Origin: Chloroflexota bacterium
GTDB lineage: Bacteria > Chloroflexota > Dehalococcoidia > Bin125
Assembly: GCA_028875225.1 (NCBI GenBank)
Contig: JAPPFB010000025.1
Span: 28,345-92,344 of the forward strand
Length of the DNA stretch: 64,000 nt
Reading direction: 5' to 3'
The position numbers were made by a program, and so were the translations under genes. Positions 1 to 11,834 of this stretch are shown here, one piece after another. How positions within the stretch are numbered: the stretch's first letter is position 1; every line of letters begins with the position of its first letter. The notes beneath the pieces are model-generated. The model was given only the letters and a program-made list of their open reading frames with translations. It ran no database searches and was not told the DNA's origin.

Positions 1-118
1 CCCCCCCCCCCCCGCCCCAACCCCCCACCCCCCCCCCCCCCGCCCCCCCCCCCGGCGCCCCCCCGGGGGGGGGCGGGGGGGCCGGCGCGCCGGCCCCCCC
101 CCCCCCCCTCCCCCTCAG
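1..118. other. Low-complexity poly-C/poly-G stretch at window start, possibly an assembly or sequencing artefact
   Basis: Almost uninterrupted homopolymeric C and G runs, unlike any other part of the window. Confidence 0.75.
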
Positions 119-186
119 CCAACTGAGCGAAGATGCTGCAAGCGGTTCCTCTCCCCTCGCACACCTGCGCGTCGTTTCACGAGGAT

Positions 187-292
187 CGACTCCCTCACCC
201 CGTGGGAGAGGGCTGGGGTGAGGGTCCGCTGTTCCACCCCCTCGGCCGCTTCGGGGCCCTCACCCTAACCCTCTCCCGCCGGGAGAGGGGAC
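187..292. repeat. Intergenic palindromic repeat cluster (CCCTCTCC.../...GGAGAGGG arms)
   Basis: ctcaccccgtgggagagggctggggtgagg ... ccctcaccctaaccctctcccgccgggagagg; related sequence recurs near 50510-50570. Confidence 0.6.
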
Positions 293-499
293 CGGAAGGT
301 GGTTTACGCGCAGGTCGCCGTCTGCGGAATGCGGCACAGCCATTCGGTTGACCAACCGCAGCTCCGACAGTACGTTTGTTCCCAATGGGCCTTCAAAGCA
401 AACCGAGACGCATACTGCTCCGACCGGTCCCCGGCCCGCGCAACTCCGTCGCCTGGCACAGACCCCGACTCCTTTGCCCAGGAGCGACAACACCAGCAC

Positions 500-600
500 G
501 AAACCTGACAAAACTGACCACCCCAGGCTCGCGATCCCCTGCAAAACACTGGACTTCCGCCAAGGTCCCCTCGCCCAGGAAAAATTCGCCCGCAACACCA
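500..600 (+). repeat. Dispersed intergenic repeat, copy 1
   Basis: Contains gcaaaacactggacttccgc (541-560), exactly repeated at 701-720; aaaacactgga also present inverted at 9143-9153. Confidence 0.6.
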
Positions 601-654
601 TTCACGCCTGGCTGTCCACGCTTTGCGCTTTTCGTCCTTAAGCCGATCAAAACC

Positions 655-765
655 AGCACGACATTGCGCAAAATTGAACCCTCCGATTTCACGATTCCCC
701 GCAAAACACTGGACTTCCGCGTTTGTGAGCCGTCTGGAGAAAAAATTCTCCCGTTCTGCTCGATT
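655..765 (+). repeat. Dispersed intergenic repeat, copy 2
   Basis: Exact 20-mer shared with copy 1; downstream ggagaaaaaattctcc hairpin. Confidence 0.6.
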
Positions 766-796
766 GGTCGTCGACAACGCCCGTTTCAGGCCTCAT

Positions 797-868
797 GCCG
801 CCCGAACGCCACCGAACGCCACCGAACGGAACCGAACACGCCCGAACGCGCCGAACGCGCCGAACGAG
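797..868. repeat. Short-period degenerate tandem tract (ccgaacgcca-like, ~10 nt)
   Basis: ccgaacgcca ccgaacgcca ccgaacgga accgaacacg cccgaacgcg ccgaacgcg ccgaacgag. Confidence 0.6.
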
Positions 869-958
869 GAAACACTCAGGGTTCTTCATCGAGAACGCCG
901 AACACGGCGAGTCATTCTCTCGACAGGAGCGGCTGGTTCGTGGTCGTAGACTGACGCC

Positions 959-1597
959 GTGGACCCTCAGCGACTCGAACTGCTCAACGCGAAAATCGCC
1001 GGCTGCACCGCCTGCCGCCTGCATGAGGGCCGGACGCAGACCGTTCCCGGCAATGGCGACCCCAACGCCGAGCTGATGTTCATCGGCGAGGCGCCCGGAC
1101 AGAACGAAGACCAGCAAGGCTTGCCCTTCGTCGGGCGCGCCGGTCAATTGTTGGACGAGTTGCTCGGTGAGATCGGATTCACCCGCTCGGACGTGTTCGT
1201 CGCCAACGTCCTCAAGTGCCGGCCACCCGGCAACCGCGATCCGCAGCCCGACGAGATCGGCTGCTGTGAGGTCTACCTGCGCGAGCAGATCGAGGGCATC
1301 CGGCCCAAGCTGATCGTCCTGCTGGGCCGCTTCGCCACCCAGTACTTCCTGCCCGACGCAAAGATGGGCGAGACGCGCGGCCAGCCGCATCAGGCCGGCC
1401 CCTGGCTCATATTGCCCGTCTACCACCCGGCCGCTGCGCTGCGGAACTCGAACCTGCTGTCGACGATGCGGGAGGACTTCGCCATCATTCCGCCGCTGCT
1501 CGCACAATCTGAGCGCCCGGAAGTGCAACAGGTCCAGATTGGCCACCAACACGCGCATGCGGGCGAGGATGATGACTCGCAGCGATCATTGCTCTAG
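959..1597 (+). CDS. Uracil-DNA glycosylase, family 4/5-like (Fe-S)
   Basis: GTG start; CTACRLHEGR, GEAPGQNEDQQGLPFVGRAGQLLDELL, NVLKCRPPGNRDP, VYHPAA motifs. Confidence 0.92.
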   Translation: MDPQRLELLNAKIAGCTACRLHEGRTQTVPGNGDPNAELMFIGEAPGQNEDQQGLPFVGRAGQLLDELLGEIGFTRSDVFVANVLKCRPPGNRDPQPDEIGCCEVYLREQIEGIRPKLIVLLGRFATQYFLPDAKMGETRGQPHQAGPWLILPVYHPAAALRNSNLLSTMREDFAIIPPLLAQSERPEVQQVQIGHQHAHAGEDDDSQRSLL

Positions 1598-1623
1598 CAA
1601 CCTGACGTCAGAATGAGGAACCC

Positions 1624-3309
1624 GTGACCGACGTGTCCGATATCGCAGAGGACGCCCTGAGAGTCGTGCCGCTGGGCGGCCTGGGCGAAATCGGCCGCAA
1701 CATGATGGTCTACGAGACCGCCGACGACATGGTCATCGTTGACGCCGGTTTGCTCTTTCCCTCCGACGACATGCACGGCGTCGACTACATCATTCCCGAC
1801 GCCACGTACGTATTGGAGCGTCGCGACAAGCTGCGCGGCTACCTGATTACGCACGGGCACGAGGACCACATCGGCGCCCTCCGATTCCTGATTCCCCAGC
1901 TCCAGGCGCCGATCTACGCCGCGCCGCTCGCGCTCGGACTCATCCAGTGGCGGCTTGAAGAGACGGGAATACTCGATGCCAGGATGATCGAAGCGGGCAG
2001 CGGCTCCGTCTTCGACTTCGGCAGCATTACCGCCGAGTTCTTCCCCGTCGCGCATTCGATTCCAGACGCCTTCGGCATCGCCCTGCGCACCCCGGCCGGT
2101 CTGGTCGTGCATACCGGCGACTTCAAAATCGACCACACGCCGGTGATGTCGGAGCCGACCGATCTGCAACGGTTGGCGGCCTACGGGCAGGAAGGCGTGC
2201 GGCTGCTCTGCTCCGACTCGACCTACGCGGACAAGTCGGGAGTCACGCCGTCGGAGACGGTCGTCGGCGACGCGCTCGAGCAGATTCTGCTGACCGCGCC
2301 AGGTCGCGTGATCATCGCCACCTTCGCCTCTCAGATTGCCCGGATCCAACAGATCATCGACGCCGCCGAGGAATCGGGACGGGTCGTGTTCGCCACCGGC
2401 CGATCGATGGAGAAGAACATCGACATGTCGCGCGATCTCGGCTACGTGCGGACGGACGACCGCCGCTTGCGGCCGATCACCGACCTGGGTTCGGCCCACG
2501 ACGAGAACACCGTGATCATCTGCACCGGCGCTCAGGGCGAGCCGATGGCGGCGCTCTCGCGCATGGCGACCGGCTCGCACCGCGACGTCAACCTGAAACC
2601 GGGCGACACCGTCGTGCTCTCGTCCTCTCCGATCCCCGGCAACGAATCTGCGGTCAACAACACGATCAACAATCTCTATCGCCGCGGCGTCGACGTCTTC
2701 TCGGTCGGTTCCGGCCACGAACACGTGCACGTGCGCGGCCACGCCGCTCAGGAAGAGCTGAAGACAGTGCTCGCGCTGACCGAACCGCAGGCCTTCGTCC
2801 CGATCCACGGCGAGTACCGTCACCTGGTGCTGCATTCCAAGCTGGCCGAGTCGATGGAGATGGCCGAGGGAGAACGACACATCCTGCTCGACGGCGACGT
2901 GCTGGAGTTGACGCCGGAACGTTCCGAAGTGGTCGATCAGGTCGAGGCCGGATACGTCTACGTCGATGGCATGAACGTCGGCGGCGTCGACCGATCGATC
3001 ATTCGCGACCGGCAGAAGCTGGCCGGCGACGGGTTCCTGCTGGTCGCCGTGCCGGTCGACGAGGAGAGCGGTGAGTTGTCGGGTGAGATTGAAGTCGCGG
3101 CGCGCGGATTCGCCGAGATGCACGCCACGAACAACCTCAAGGCCGGAGCGTCGCAGGTGGCGCGAGATGTGCTGAAGTCACGAGCGAACTCGAACAAGCC
3201 GGTGCCCTGGGACAAGCGGGAACGTCAGGTTCAGCAGGAAGTTTCGGCCTACCTGCGACGCGAGACCCGGCAACGTCCTATGGTGGTAGTGGTGGCGGTA
3301 CAGGTCTGA
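1624..3309 (+). CDS. rnj: Ribonuclease J (metallo-beta-lactamase/beta-CASP)
   Basis: PLGGLGEIGRNMMVYE, THGHEDHIGAL, HTGDFKID, SSSPIPGNE, PIHGEYRHL. Confidence 0.93.
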   Translation: MTDVSDIAEDALRVVPLGGLGEIGRNMMVYETADDMVIVDAGLLFPSDDMHGVDYIIPDATYVLERRDKLRGYLITHGHEDHIGALRFLIPQLQAPIYAAPLALGLIQWRLEETGILDARMIEAGSGSVFDFGSITAEFFPVAHSIPDAFGIALRTPAGLVVHTGDFKIDHTPVMSEPTDLQRLAAYGQEGVRLLCSDSTYADKSGVTPSETVVGDALEQILLTAPGRVIIATFASQIARIQQIIDAAEESGRVVFATGRSMEKNIDMSRDLGYVRTDDRRLRPITDLGSAHDENTVIICTGAQGEPMAALSRMATGSHRDVNLKPGDTVVLSSSPIPGNESAVNNTINNLYRRGVDVFSVGSGHEHVHVRGHAAQEELKTVLALTEPQAFVPIHGEYRHLVLHSKLAESMEMAEGERHILLDGDVLELTPERSEVVDQVEAGYVYVDGMNVGGVDRSIIRDRQKLAGDGFLLVAVPVDEESGELSGEIEVAARGFAEMHATNNLKAGASQVARDVLKSRANSNKPVPWDKRERQVQQEVSAYLRRETRQRPMVVVVAVQV

Positions 3310-3350
3310 TTGGCAGCATCGGCCCTGTCCATGCGCGGCTCAATTGATGC

Positions 3351-5918
3351 ATGACAAGTAGCACGGCTTCCAGGCGGCCCAGGCGGGCGCTGCCCGACCG
3401 AATCTCACTATGGATCTCCGAACACCGCCGCCTCATCGCCGGGGCGCTCCTGGTGGTCGCCGCCGCCGCGTTCTCCGCCTGGGTCACAATGGCCTCGCTG
3501 CCATTCGCCGACCAGCGAGAAGTCGTCGTGCACTGGCTCGGCGGCGGCGCATACCTCCTCGCGGCGGTGGTCGCTGTGATCGGCGTCCTGGTCGGCGTTC
3601 AGCGGGTCCGGACGACCGTCCGCCGCGACCGACGGGTGACACGGCAGAGCGGCGGGATCGGACTGGCCGCGCTGGCGCTCTGGGGTGTCGCCGGCGCAAT
3701 CACGCCCGACGCATCGCTCGGCGGCGTCTCACTCTCGCGCTACGGCGCCGGCGGACAGGTCGGCGGCTGGCTCGACTCGCCGGTCGGCTGGGGTCTGATC
3801 CTGATTGGACTCGTCGGGGCGTTCGCCCTGATCGCGCCGACCGCCGCGCGTGCGACGTCGAACACCGCCGGCCGAGCGCTCGATCGGGCATTGCGTTGGT
3901 CTGGCCGGGAGATCAAGCAGCGAGGACCAGGAGCGTTCGGTGCCATGGCGCGTGGAGCTGGCCGCGGCGCGCTCGCCCTGCTCCTCTCGATCTGGGCCGG
4001 TCTCCTCTGGGCCGGCCGCGAGCTTCGGCTGTCCGTGCGCACCATTCGCGAGCAGTGGCGAGAATCACGAGGCGGAACGCCACCGGCTCCATCGAAACCA
4101 GCGCCCGCCCCCGCGCCGTCCGCTCGTGTGCAGCAGGCGGAAGCCGCCTGGCCTCCGATGACGAGCGCCGAAGAACGCGAGCCGGCGGAACCGGCGCCGG
4201 AACCGCCGAGTCGGTCCAGGCGCAAGCCGGCCACTGCGCCGGCGGTTCCCTCGACCTTGAGAACGCTCGACCGCACGGCGGCCGACGGCTGGCGGCTGCC
4301 GCCGATCGACTTGCTGGATGAAGATCCGGCGGCCACGATGCGAACGGGGGCCGGAGAACAGGCGCAGATCATCGAGCGCACCCTGGCCTCGTTCGGCGTC
4401 GATGCGAGCGTGACGCAGATCAACGAGGGTCCAGCGATTACGCAGTTCGGGGTCGAGCCGGGCTGGGAGGTCAAGACCCGTCTGACGCCAGCCAGGGATG
4501 AGTCGGGCGCTCCCCTGCTGGACGAGCACGGTCAGCAGGTCATGCAGACCGAAGAGATCTCGCGGACCAGGGTGCGGGTCAACCGGATCACGCGTCTGGC
4601 CGACGACCTGGCGCTGGCGTTGGCCGCGCCGTCGATTCGGATCGAGGCGCCCGTGCCCGGACAGCCGATCGTGGGCGTCGAAGTGCCGAATCCCGACACG
4701 CGGATCGTGGCGCTGCGCGGCCTGATCGAATCGCCAGAATTCCAACAGATGGCGTCTCAGGGCGGCCTGCCAATCGCGCTGGGACGGGACGTGACCGGCA
4801 ATCCGGTGATCACCGACCTGACCCACATGCCGCACGTCCTGATCGCCGGCGCGACAGGATCTGGAAAGTCGGTCTGCATCAACACGATCATCTCCTCGCT
4901 GTTGATGCAGAAGTCGCCCGAGGAAGTGCGTCTGATTCTCGTCGACCCGAAGCGGGTTGAGCTGACCAACTACGGCTCGGCGCCGCACCTGGCGTTCTCA
5001 CACGTGGTGACGGAGCCGGATGAGGTGGTCTCGGTGTTGGGCGTGGTCGTTGCGGAGATGGAGCGGCGCTATCGACGACTGGAAGAGTCGAGGGCGCGCA
5101 ACATCATCGCCTACAACGCGTTGCCGACGATCGACAAGCGGATGCCGTACTGGGTCGTGGTACTGGACGAGTTGGCCGACATGATGATGGCCGCCGCGGC
5201 GGAGGTCGAGGGACAGATCGTCCGGCTCGCCCAGCTGGCGCGAGCGGTGGGGATTCACCTCGTGATCGCGACGCAGCGGCCGTCGGTCGACGTCGTCACC
5301 GGACTGATCAAGGCGAACTTCCCCACCCGGATCGCGTTCGCGACCACGTCGCAGACCGACGCGCGCGTGATCATGGATCGGGCGGGGGCGGAGAAGTTGA
5401 TGGGCCGGGGCGACATGTTGTACATGTCCTCCGACTCGATCAAGCCGAGACGGGTGCAGGGCGCATTCGTGTCGGATGGGGAGATCGAGCGTTTGATCGA
5501 GTCGTGGGCGGCGCCGCACCAGGCCGGGACCGAGCAGCAGACGCTGGACGAGGTGTTGGAAGAGATCTCCGAGCAGTCGCAGGAGGCAGTGAGCGAGGTC
5601 GCCGCGCGCGCCGCTCAGTCGGATCTGCGGACGCTGACCTCGACACTGGAATCGGCGTTGGAGGCGGACGGGTCGGACGAACAAGCGGACATCGTGGTTG
5701 AGCCTGGGCCGATTCCTTCTGCGGAACTGGACACCCGGCTGGGCGAGGCGACGGAGTTGGCGCGGGAGTACGAGCGGGTGTCGGCGTCGCTGTTGCAGCG
5801 ACGAATGCGGGTGGGTCGGCCGCGGGCGGAACGGCTGATCGATCAGCTGGAGCAGAGCGGCGTGATCGAAGGAGCGGACGGCGGGCGGTCGAGGCGGGTG
5901 CTCGCCAGGGCGGACTGA
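3351..5918 (+). CDS. ftsK: DNA translocase FtsK/SpoIIIE
   Basis: N-terminal TM segments; PHVLIAGATGSGKSVCINTIISSLL, LVDPKRVELTNY, ATQRPSVDVVTGLIKANFPTRIAF, C-terminal gamma-like winged helix. Confidence 0.93.
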   Translation: MTSSTASRRPRRALPDRISLWISEHRRLIAGALLVVAAAAFSAWVTMASLPFADQREVVVHWLGGGAYLLAAVVAVIGVLVGVQRVRTTVRRDRRVTRQSGGIGLAALALWGVAGAITPDASLGGVSLSRYGAGGQVGGWLDSPVGWGLILIGLVGAFALIAPTAARATSNTAGRALDRALRWSGREIKQRGPGAFGAMARGAGRGALALLLSIWAGLLWAGRELRLSVRTIREQWRESRGGTPPAPSKPAPAPAPSARVQQAEAAWPPMTSAEEREPAEPAPEPPSRSRRKPATAPAVPSTLRTLDRTAADGWRLPPIDLLDEDPAATMRTGAGEQAQIIERTLASFGVDASVTQINEGPAITQFGVEPGWEVKTRLTPARDESGAPLLDEHGQQVMQTEEISRTRVRVNRITRLADDLALALAAPSIRIEAPVPGQPIVGVEVPNPDTRIVALRGLIESPEFQQMASQGGLPIALGRDVTGNPVITDLTHMPHVLIAGATGSGKSVCINTIISSLLMQKSPEEVRLILVDPKRVELTNYGSAPHLAFSHVVTEPDEVVSVLGVVVAEMERRYRRLEESRARNIIAYNALPTIDKRMPYWVVVLDELADMMMAAAAEVEGQIVRLAQLARAVGIHLVIATQRPSVDVVTGLIKANFPTRIAFATTSQTDARVIMDRAGAEKLMGRGDMLYMSSDSIKPRRVQGAFVSDGEIERLIESWAAPHQAGTEQQTLDEVLEEISEQSQEAVSEVAARAAQSDLRTLTSTLESALEADGSDEQADIVVEPGPIPSAELDTRLGEATELAREYERVSASLLQRRMRVGRPRAERLIDQLEQSGVIEGADGGRSRRVLARAD

Positions 5919-5927
5919 TCCCAGCGG

Positions 5928-6758
5928 TCAGCTTTCGACTGCGGCGGTTTCGGGCTCGATCAGCGACGGATCGAACGGGTCGTCCAGACCGTCCGGCAGC
6001 GACGCGAACGGATCGGGACCGGGCTGGCCTCGGGCTGCCTCGTGGCGCAAGTACTCGGGCCACTTGAACAAGAACATGCGCTCTCGCCGGTCGAGACCGC
6101 GCACCCGTCGAGCGCCCATGTCCTCCCAGAACTCAGGTCGGACGTGGCGCCTGACATCGTCGCGCAGCGCTTGGGATACGACGATCGATCCGCCGCGACC
6201 CTTGGCCATAATCCTGGCGGCCATATTGACGGTACGTCCGAGGATGTCGCCGCCCGGTCGGAGGATGACGTCGCCGCGGTGGATGCCCATTCTCAGTCTG
6301 ACCGGCCAGGCGGCGCCTCGTTGATCGGCGACCTCCGTCACCTGCTGTTGCACGTGGGCGGCACAGCGCAGCGCCTGCATGCCGTCGGCGAAGACGATCA
6401 GGAAGCCGTCGCCGGTGAGCTTGACCTCGAATCCCGCGTGTTGGTGCAGTTCTCCGCGGACGATGTCGTTGTGATCGTCGATGATGCTTTCCCACTGCAG
6501 GTCGCCGAGGCGCTCGGTCAGGTGCGTGGAGTCTTCGATGTCGGTGAAGAGGACGGTTGCGGCCTTGCCCTGCTGGGGCAGGAGCGAGGCCGTGACGGCG
6601 CGGCCGCAGTTGGGGCAGAAGGAGGACGCGGGTGGGGGCACCTCTCCGCAGAAGGCGCAGGCGCGCGCTTCCTCCTGCTCGGCTCCTCCGCCCAGCCATG
6701 ACGGCGGCGCGTCGACATTGGCGCGTCGCCAGCGTTCGTGTTCGGGTTCGTCAGCCAC
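5928..6758 (-). CDS. Class III adenylate/guanylate cyclase with N-terminal zinc ribbon
   Basis: CAFCGEVPPPASSFCPNCG followed by VLFTDIEDSTHLTERLGD, KLTGDGFLIVF, GRTVNMAARI. Confidence 0.88.
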   Translation of the reverse strand: MADEPEHERWRRANVDAPPSWLGGGAEQEEARACAFCGEVPPPASSFCPNCGRAVTASLLPQQGKAATVLFTDIEDSTHLTERLGDLQWESIIDDHNDIVRGELHQHAGFEVKLTGDGFLIVFADGMQALRCAAHVQQQVTEVADQRGAAWPVRLRMGIHRGDVILRPGGDILGRTVNMAARIMAKGRGGSIVVSQALRDDVRRHVRPEFWEDMGARRVRGLDRRERMFLFKWPEYLRHEAARGQPGPDPFASLPDGLDDPFDPSLIEPETAAVES

Positions 6759-6889
6759 CGGATGTTGCTCTCATCGCGCTCGCCACGGCAGGCGCGCCAG
6801 ATGATAACAGCGCGGACGAGTGCGCGTCGATCCGACGGTATCAAGCTCGAGGCGGGGTGACAGAATGGGCCGCCGACCAGATAGATGAG

Positions 6890-9031
<2,142 letters not shown>

Positions 9032-9099
9032 GACAGAGAGCTTAGCGAGGTTGGTTGGGTTGACGGGGCGGGTTGGTTCCAATTGTGTCGGCTAAGGGG

Positions 9100-9215
9100 A
9101 TTCGGGCGGAAACTTTTTCTGGGACTCATTTCAGGGACGATCTCCAGTGTTTTCCAAGAGATCGTGGCGGAGGGGTGCTCAGTTTCGATCAATTCTGCGC
9201 GGGTTTTGTCAGTCG
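9100..9215 (-). repeat. Dispersed intergenic repeat, copy 3 (inverted)
   Basis: Reverse complement contains ...gatctcttggaaaacactggagat... and cagaaaaagtttccgcccg, matching the layout of copies 1 and 2. Confidence 0.5.
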
Positions 9216-9229
9216 AAGACATGGTTTTG

Positions 9230-9345
9230 GTGTTCGAGTTTGTTCGGATTTGTTCGATGTTGGACGGATTTGGACGGCTGTGTGCGGGGATGGACGGGCT
9301 TGGACGGTCGGGTGCGGGGGTGTTTCGGTGGTGTTCGGCGTCCAT
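9230..9345. repeat. Short-period degenerate tandem tract (tggacggattt/ttcggatttg-like)
   Basis: ttcgagtttgttcggatttgttcgatgttggacggatttggacgg...tggacgggcttggacgg. Confidence 0.5.
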
Positions 9346-9488
9346 GGTCGTCGTGTTTCGGGGTCGGGTGGCAGTGCGTCCGACCATCTTACATGGACAT
9401 GTGTTCTGTAGCACCCTCGTCTCCGCGATCAGGAATACAGCTTCTGCCGCTCGGAGCAGGTAGGGATCGCTGGGCGAGAGGAGAACGG

Positions 9489-9555
9489 CGGACCCCCCTC
9501 TGCCTTCGGCATCTCCCCCCGCTTACGCGAGGGGAGAAAGGGGATGGGGGATGGT
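9489..9555. repeat. Interspersed palindromic repeat, 'gccttcggcatctcccccc' family
   Basis: cccccctctgccttcggcatctccccccgcttacgcgaggggagaaagggg. Confidence 0.6.
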
Positions 9556-9703
9556 GTGTGTGTCTGCTCTGGGGCTGATCCGTGTGAAGATCGGCCGCAC
9601 TTCTGCGGCTGGTGAGGGTATGGCGTCGATCTGCGATCCTCCGTACCGCGCGTTCTTCATCATGCTTGCTCCTATGCACAACGCCGTCCGTGCCGCGCTC
9701 AGC

Positions 9704-9734
9704 GAGATACCCGCGGCAAGCGCGGGTATGACGG
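9704..9734. repeat. Interspersed palindrome, 'gcgagatacccgcggcaagcgcgggtatgacg' family
   Basis: agcgagatacccgcggcaagcgcgggtatgacgg, also at 34611-34642 and variants at 29.2/45.9 kb. Confidence 0.65.
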
Positions 9735-9772
9735 TGTTTTGGGTGGGTTATGGGTAACTTCGGCAGTGCCTG

Positions 9773-10426
9773 CTAGGGCGCAGTACCGATGTGTTCGAGG
9801 ACGGAGCGGAGGAGGTCTTCGGTGGTGGTGGGTGGGGGGAGGTCGGGGGCGCTGAGGACGGCGGCGATCCAGCGGTCGGCGTCTCGGCGGGTGTAGCCGA
9901 GGGTGAGGAGGGCTTCGGTGGCGTCGGCGGCGATGGCGTCGGTGGGCCTGACCGGGCGTCTCGCTTTTGTGTCGAAGCCTTCGTCGACCAGCATGGCTTC
10001 CTCGACGACCTTGCCCTTGAGGTCGGCAATGATGCGGTCGGCCTGGCGGGCGCCGATGCCGGGGAGCTGGGTTAAGGTGCGGCGATCTTCGGCCTCGATG
10101 GCCTGGGCGATGGTGGAGACGGAGGCGGCCAGGGCCTGCTGGGCCTTGGCGACGCCCATCTGGGGCACGCCGATCAGTTTGCGAAAGAAATCGCGCTCGG
10201 TTTGTCTGAGAAAACCGATCAGGACCGGCACCGGCGCGCGGTCGGGGACGTGGTAGTGAGTGAAGAGGTCGAGGACGTCGGGGCGGTTGTCCTCCAGTGC
10301 GAGCCAGACGGCAGTTGGCAGCCGGACCTCGTAGACGAGCCCGCCGGCCTCGGAGCCGGTGTCGACCTCGACGCTCTGGGTTTCTTCGTGCCAGTCGACG
10401 GCACGGCCGCGGATCCGCGAGATCAC
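9773..10426 (-). CDS. ruvA: Holliday junction DNA helicase RuvA
   Basis: MISRIRGRAVDWHEETQSVEVD...LPGIGARQADRIIADLKGKV. Confidence 0.9.
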   Translation of the reverse strand: MISRIRGRAVDWHEETQSVEVDTGSEAGGLVYEVRLPTAVWLALEDNRPDVLDLFTHYHVPDRAPVPVLIGFLRQTERDFFRKLIGVPQMGVAKAQQALAASVSTIAQAIEAEDRRTLTQLPGIGARQADRIIADLKGKVVEEAMLVDEGFDTKARRPVRPTDAIAADATEALLTLGYTRRDADRWIAAVLSAPDLPPPTTTEDLLRSVLEHIGTAP

Positions 10427-10917
10427 AGGATCTCCAGCTTCTCTTCGATCGGCGTCATCAAGTGGTGGCAGAAGGCGATGGCGAGCGCGTCGGCGGCGTC
10501 GGCGGGTGCGTCGAGCTCGGTGAGACCGAGCCGCGCGATCAGGGCCTGCTTGACGGCCGGCTTGTCGGCGGAGCCGAGGCCGGCGACGGCTTCCTTGACC
10601 TGTCTGGGGGGATACTCGTGGACGGCGACGCCTGTGGCGGCGGCGGCGATCATGGCGGCGGCCTGAGCCTGTCCCAGCAAGACTGCGGTCTTGACATTCT
10701 TGTGGTTGAAGGGACGCTCGATGGCGACGGCGTCGGGGCGGTGGCGCTCGATCAGTTCCTTGACGCGCCAGTTGATGTTGTGGAGTCGTTCGGACAGCGG
10801 ACCGTCAGGAGGTCGGATGGCGCCCCAGCGCAGGCCGGCTGCGCCGTCGGGGGCGATCTCCAGCAGTCCCCAGCCGGTGGCGTTGAGGCCGGGGTCGATG
10901 CCGAGGATGCGGGTCAT
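10423..10917 (-). CDS. ruvC: Crossover junction endodeoxyribonuclease RuvC
   Basis: MTRILGIDPGLNATGWGLLE; VAIERPFNHKNVKTAVLLGQAQA; YPPRQVKEAV; 4-nt overlap with ruvA. Confidence 0.93.
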   Translation of the reverse strand: MTRILGIDPGLNATGWGLLEIAPDGAAGLRWGAIRPPDGPLSERLHNINWRVKELIERHRPDAVAIERPFNHKNVKTAVLLGQAQAAAMIAAAATGVAVHEYPPRQVKEAVAGLGSADKPAVKQALIARLGLTELDAPADAADALAIAFCHHLMTPIEEKLEIL

Positions 10918-10984
10918 GGATCGAGTTTAGGGGTTGTTGACGGGCAAGCCTTGGTGCTCGTCTGTGCGCTCGTGGAAGTGCTTG

Positions 10985-11043
10985 GGCTGCCCCCCACTGC
11001 CTTCGGCATCTCCCCCCGCTTTGCGGGGGGAGAGGGGAAGGAG
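10985..11043. repeat. Interspersed palindromic repeat, 'gccttcggcatctcccccc' family
   Basis: gccccccactgccttcggcatctccccccgctttgcggggggagagggg. Confidence 0.6.
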
Positions 11044-11046
11044 GTT

Positions 11047-11793
11047 CTAGGCCTCGACGAGGGCGGCGTCGGGGAAGTCGGCGTTGGTGAAGACTCGCTG
11101 GACGTCGTCGAGGTCTTCGAGGGAGTCGATCAGGCGCATGAGCTTGCCGGCCTGGTCGGTGTCGACGGGGACGGTGTTGGTGGCGCGCATGACGACCTCG
11201 GCCGAGGCGATGGGCGCGCCGGCCTCTTCGACGGCTGAGCGGGCGGATTCCAGGTCGGCGGGCGCGGTGATGACTTCGACCAGGCCTTCCTCCACGTCGA
11301 CATCCTCCGCGCCTCCGTCGATTGCGGCGAGCATGATGTCGTCGGGGTCGAGCTGTTCGTCCACGTCGACGGCGATGACGCCCTTCTGCTCGAAGAGCCA
11401 GGCGACGGCGCCGGACTCGGCGATGCTGGTGCCGGCGCGGGTGAGCGCGGCGCGGACCTCGGAGACGGTGCGGTTGCGGTTGTCGGTGAGGGAATCGATC
11501 AGGAGCGCCGCGCCGCCGGGTCCGTAGGCCTCGTAGCGGATTTCCTCGAGCTGGGAGCCGTCGGCGCCGCCGGAGGCTCGGTCGATGGCGCGCTGGATGT
11601 TGGCGTTGGGCATGTTGGAGGCGCGGGCGCGCTCGACGGCGAGGCGGAGGGCGGAGTTTTCCTCGGGCTTGGGTCCACCGGAGCGAACGGCGACGGCGAT
11701 CTCACGTCCGAGTTTGGTGAAGAGCTGTCCGCGCTTGGCGTCGGTGACGCCTTTCTTGCGCTTGATCTGGGCCCATTTGGAATGACCGGCCAT
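11047..11793 (-). CDS. yebC: YebC/PmpR family transcriptional regulator
   Basis: MAGHSKWAQIKRKKGVTDAKRGQLFTKLGREI. Confidence 0.95.
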   Translation of the reverse strand: MAGHSKWAQIKRKKGVTDAKRGQLFTKLGREIAVAVRSGGPKPEENSALRLAVERARASNMPNANIQRAIDRASGGADGSQLEEIRYEAYGPGGAALLIDSLTDNRNRTVSEVRAALTRAGTSIAESGAVAWLFEQKGVIAVDVDEQLDPDDIMLAAIDGGAEDVDVEEGLVEVITAPADLESARSAVEEAGAPIASAEVVMRATNTVPVDTDQAGKLMRLIDSLEDLDDVQRVFTNADFPDAALVEA

Positions 11794-11834
11794 GATCGAA
11801 CTCCTGTGCGATCACCTAGTTGAGTTCGGGACGC

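Noticed and set aside
797-868. Possible CRISPR array from regular short repeats
   Set aside because: Units are ~10 nt, degenerate and without spacers; no cas genes in the window.
304-954. Several overlapping ORFs between 133 and 954
   Set aside because: They fall in repeat-rich intergenic sequence; protein similarity between them follows from the nucleotide repeats.
1594-3123. 509-aa minus-strand ORF opposite RNase J
   Set aside because: Shadow ORF, composition biased, no motifs.
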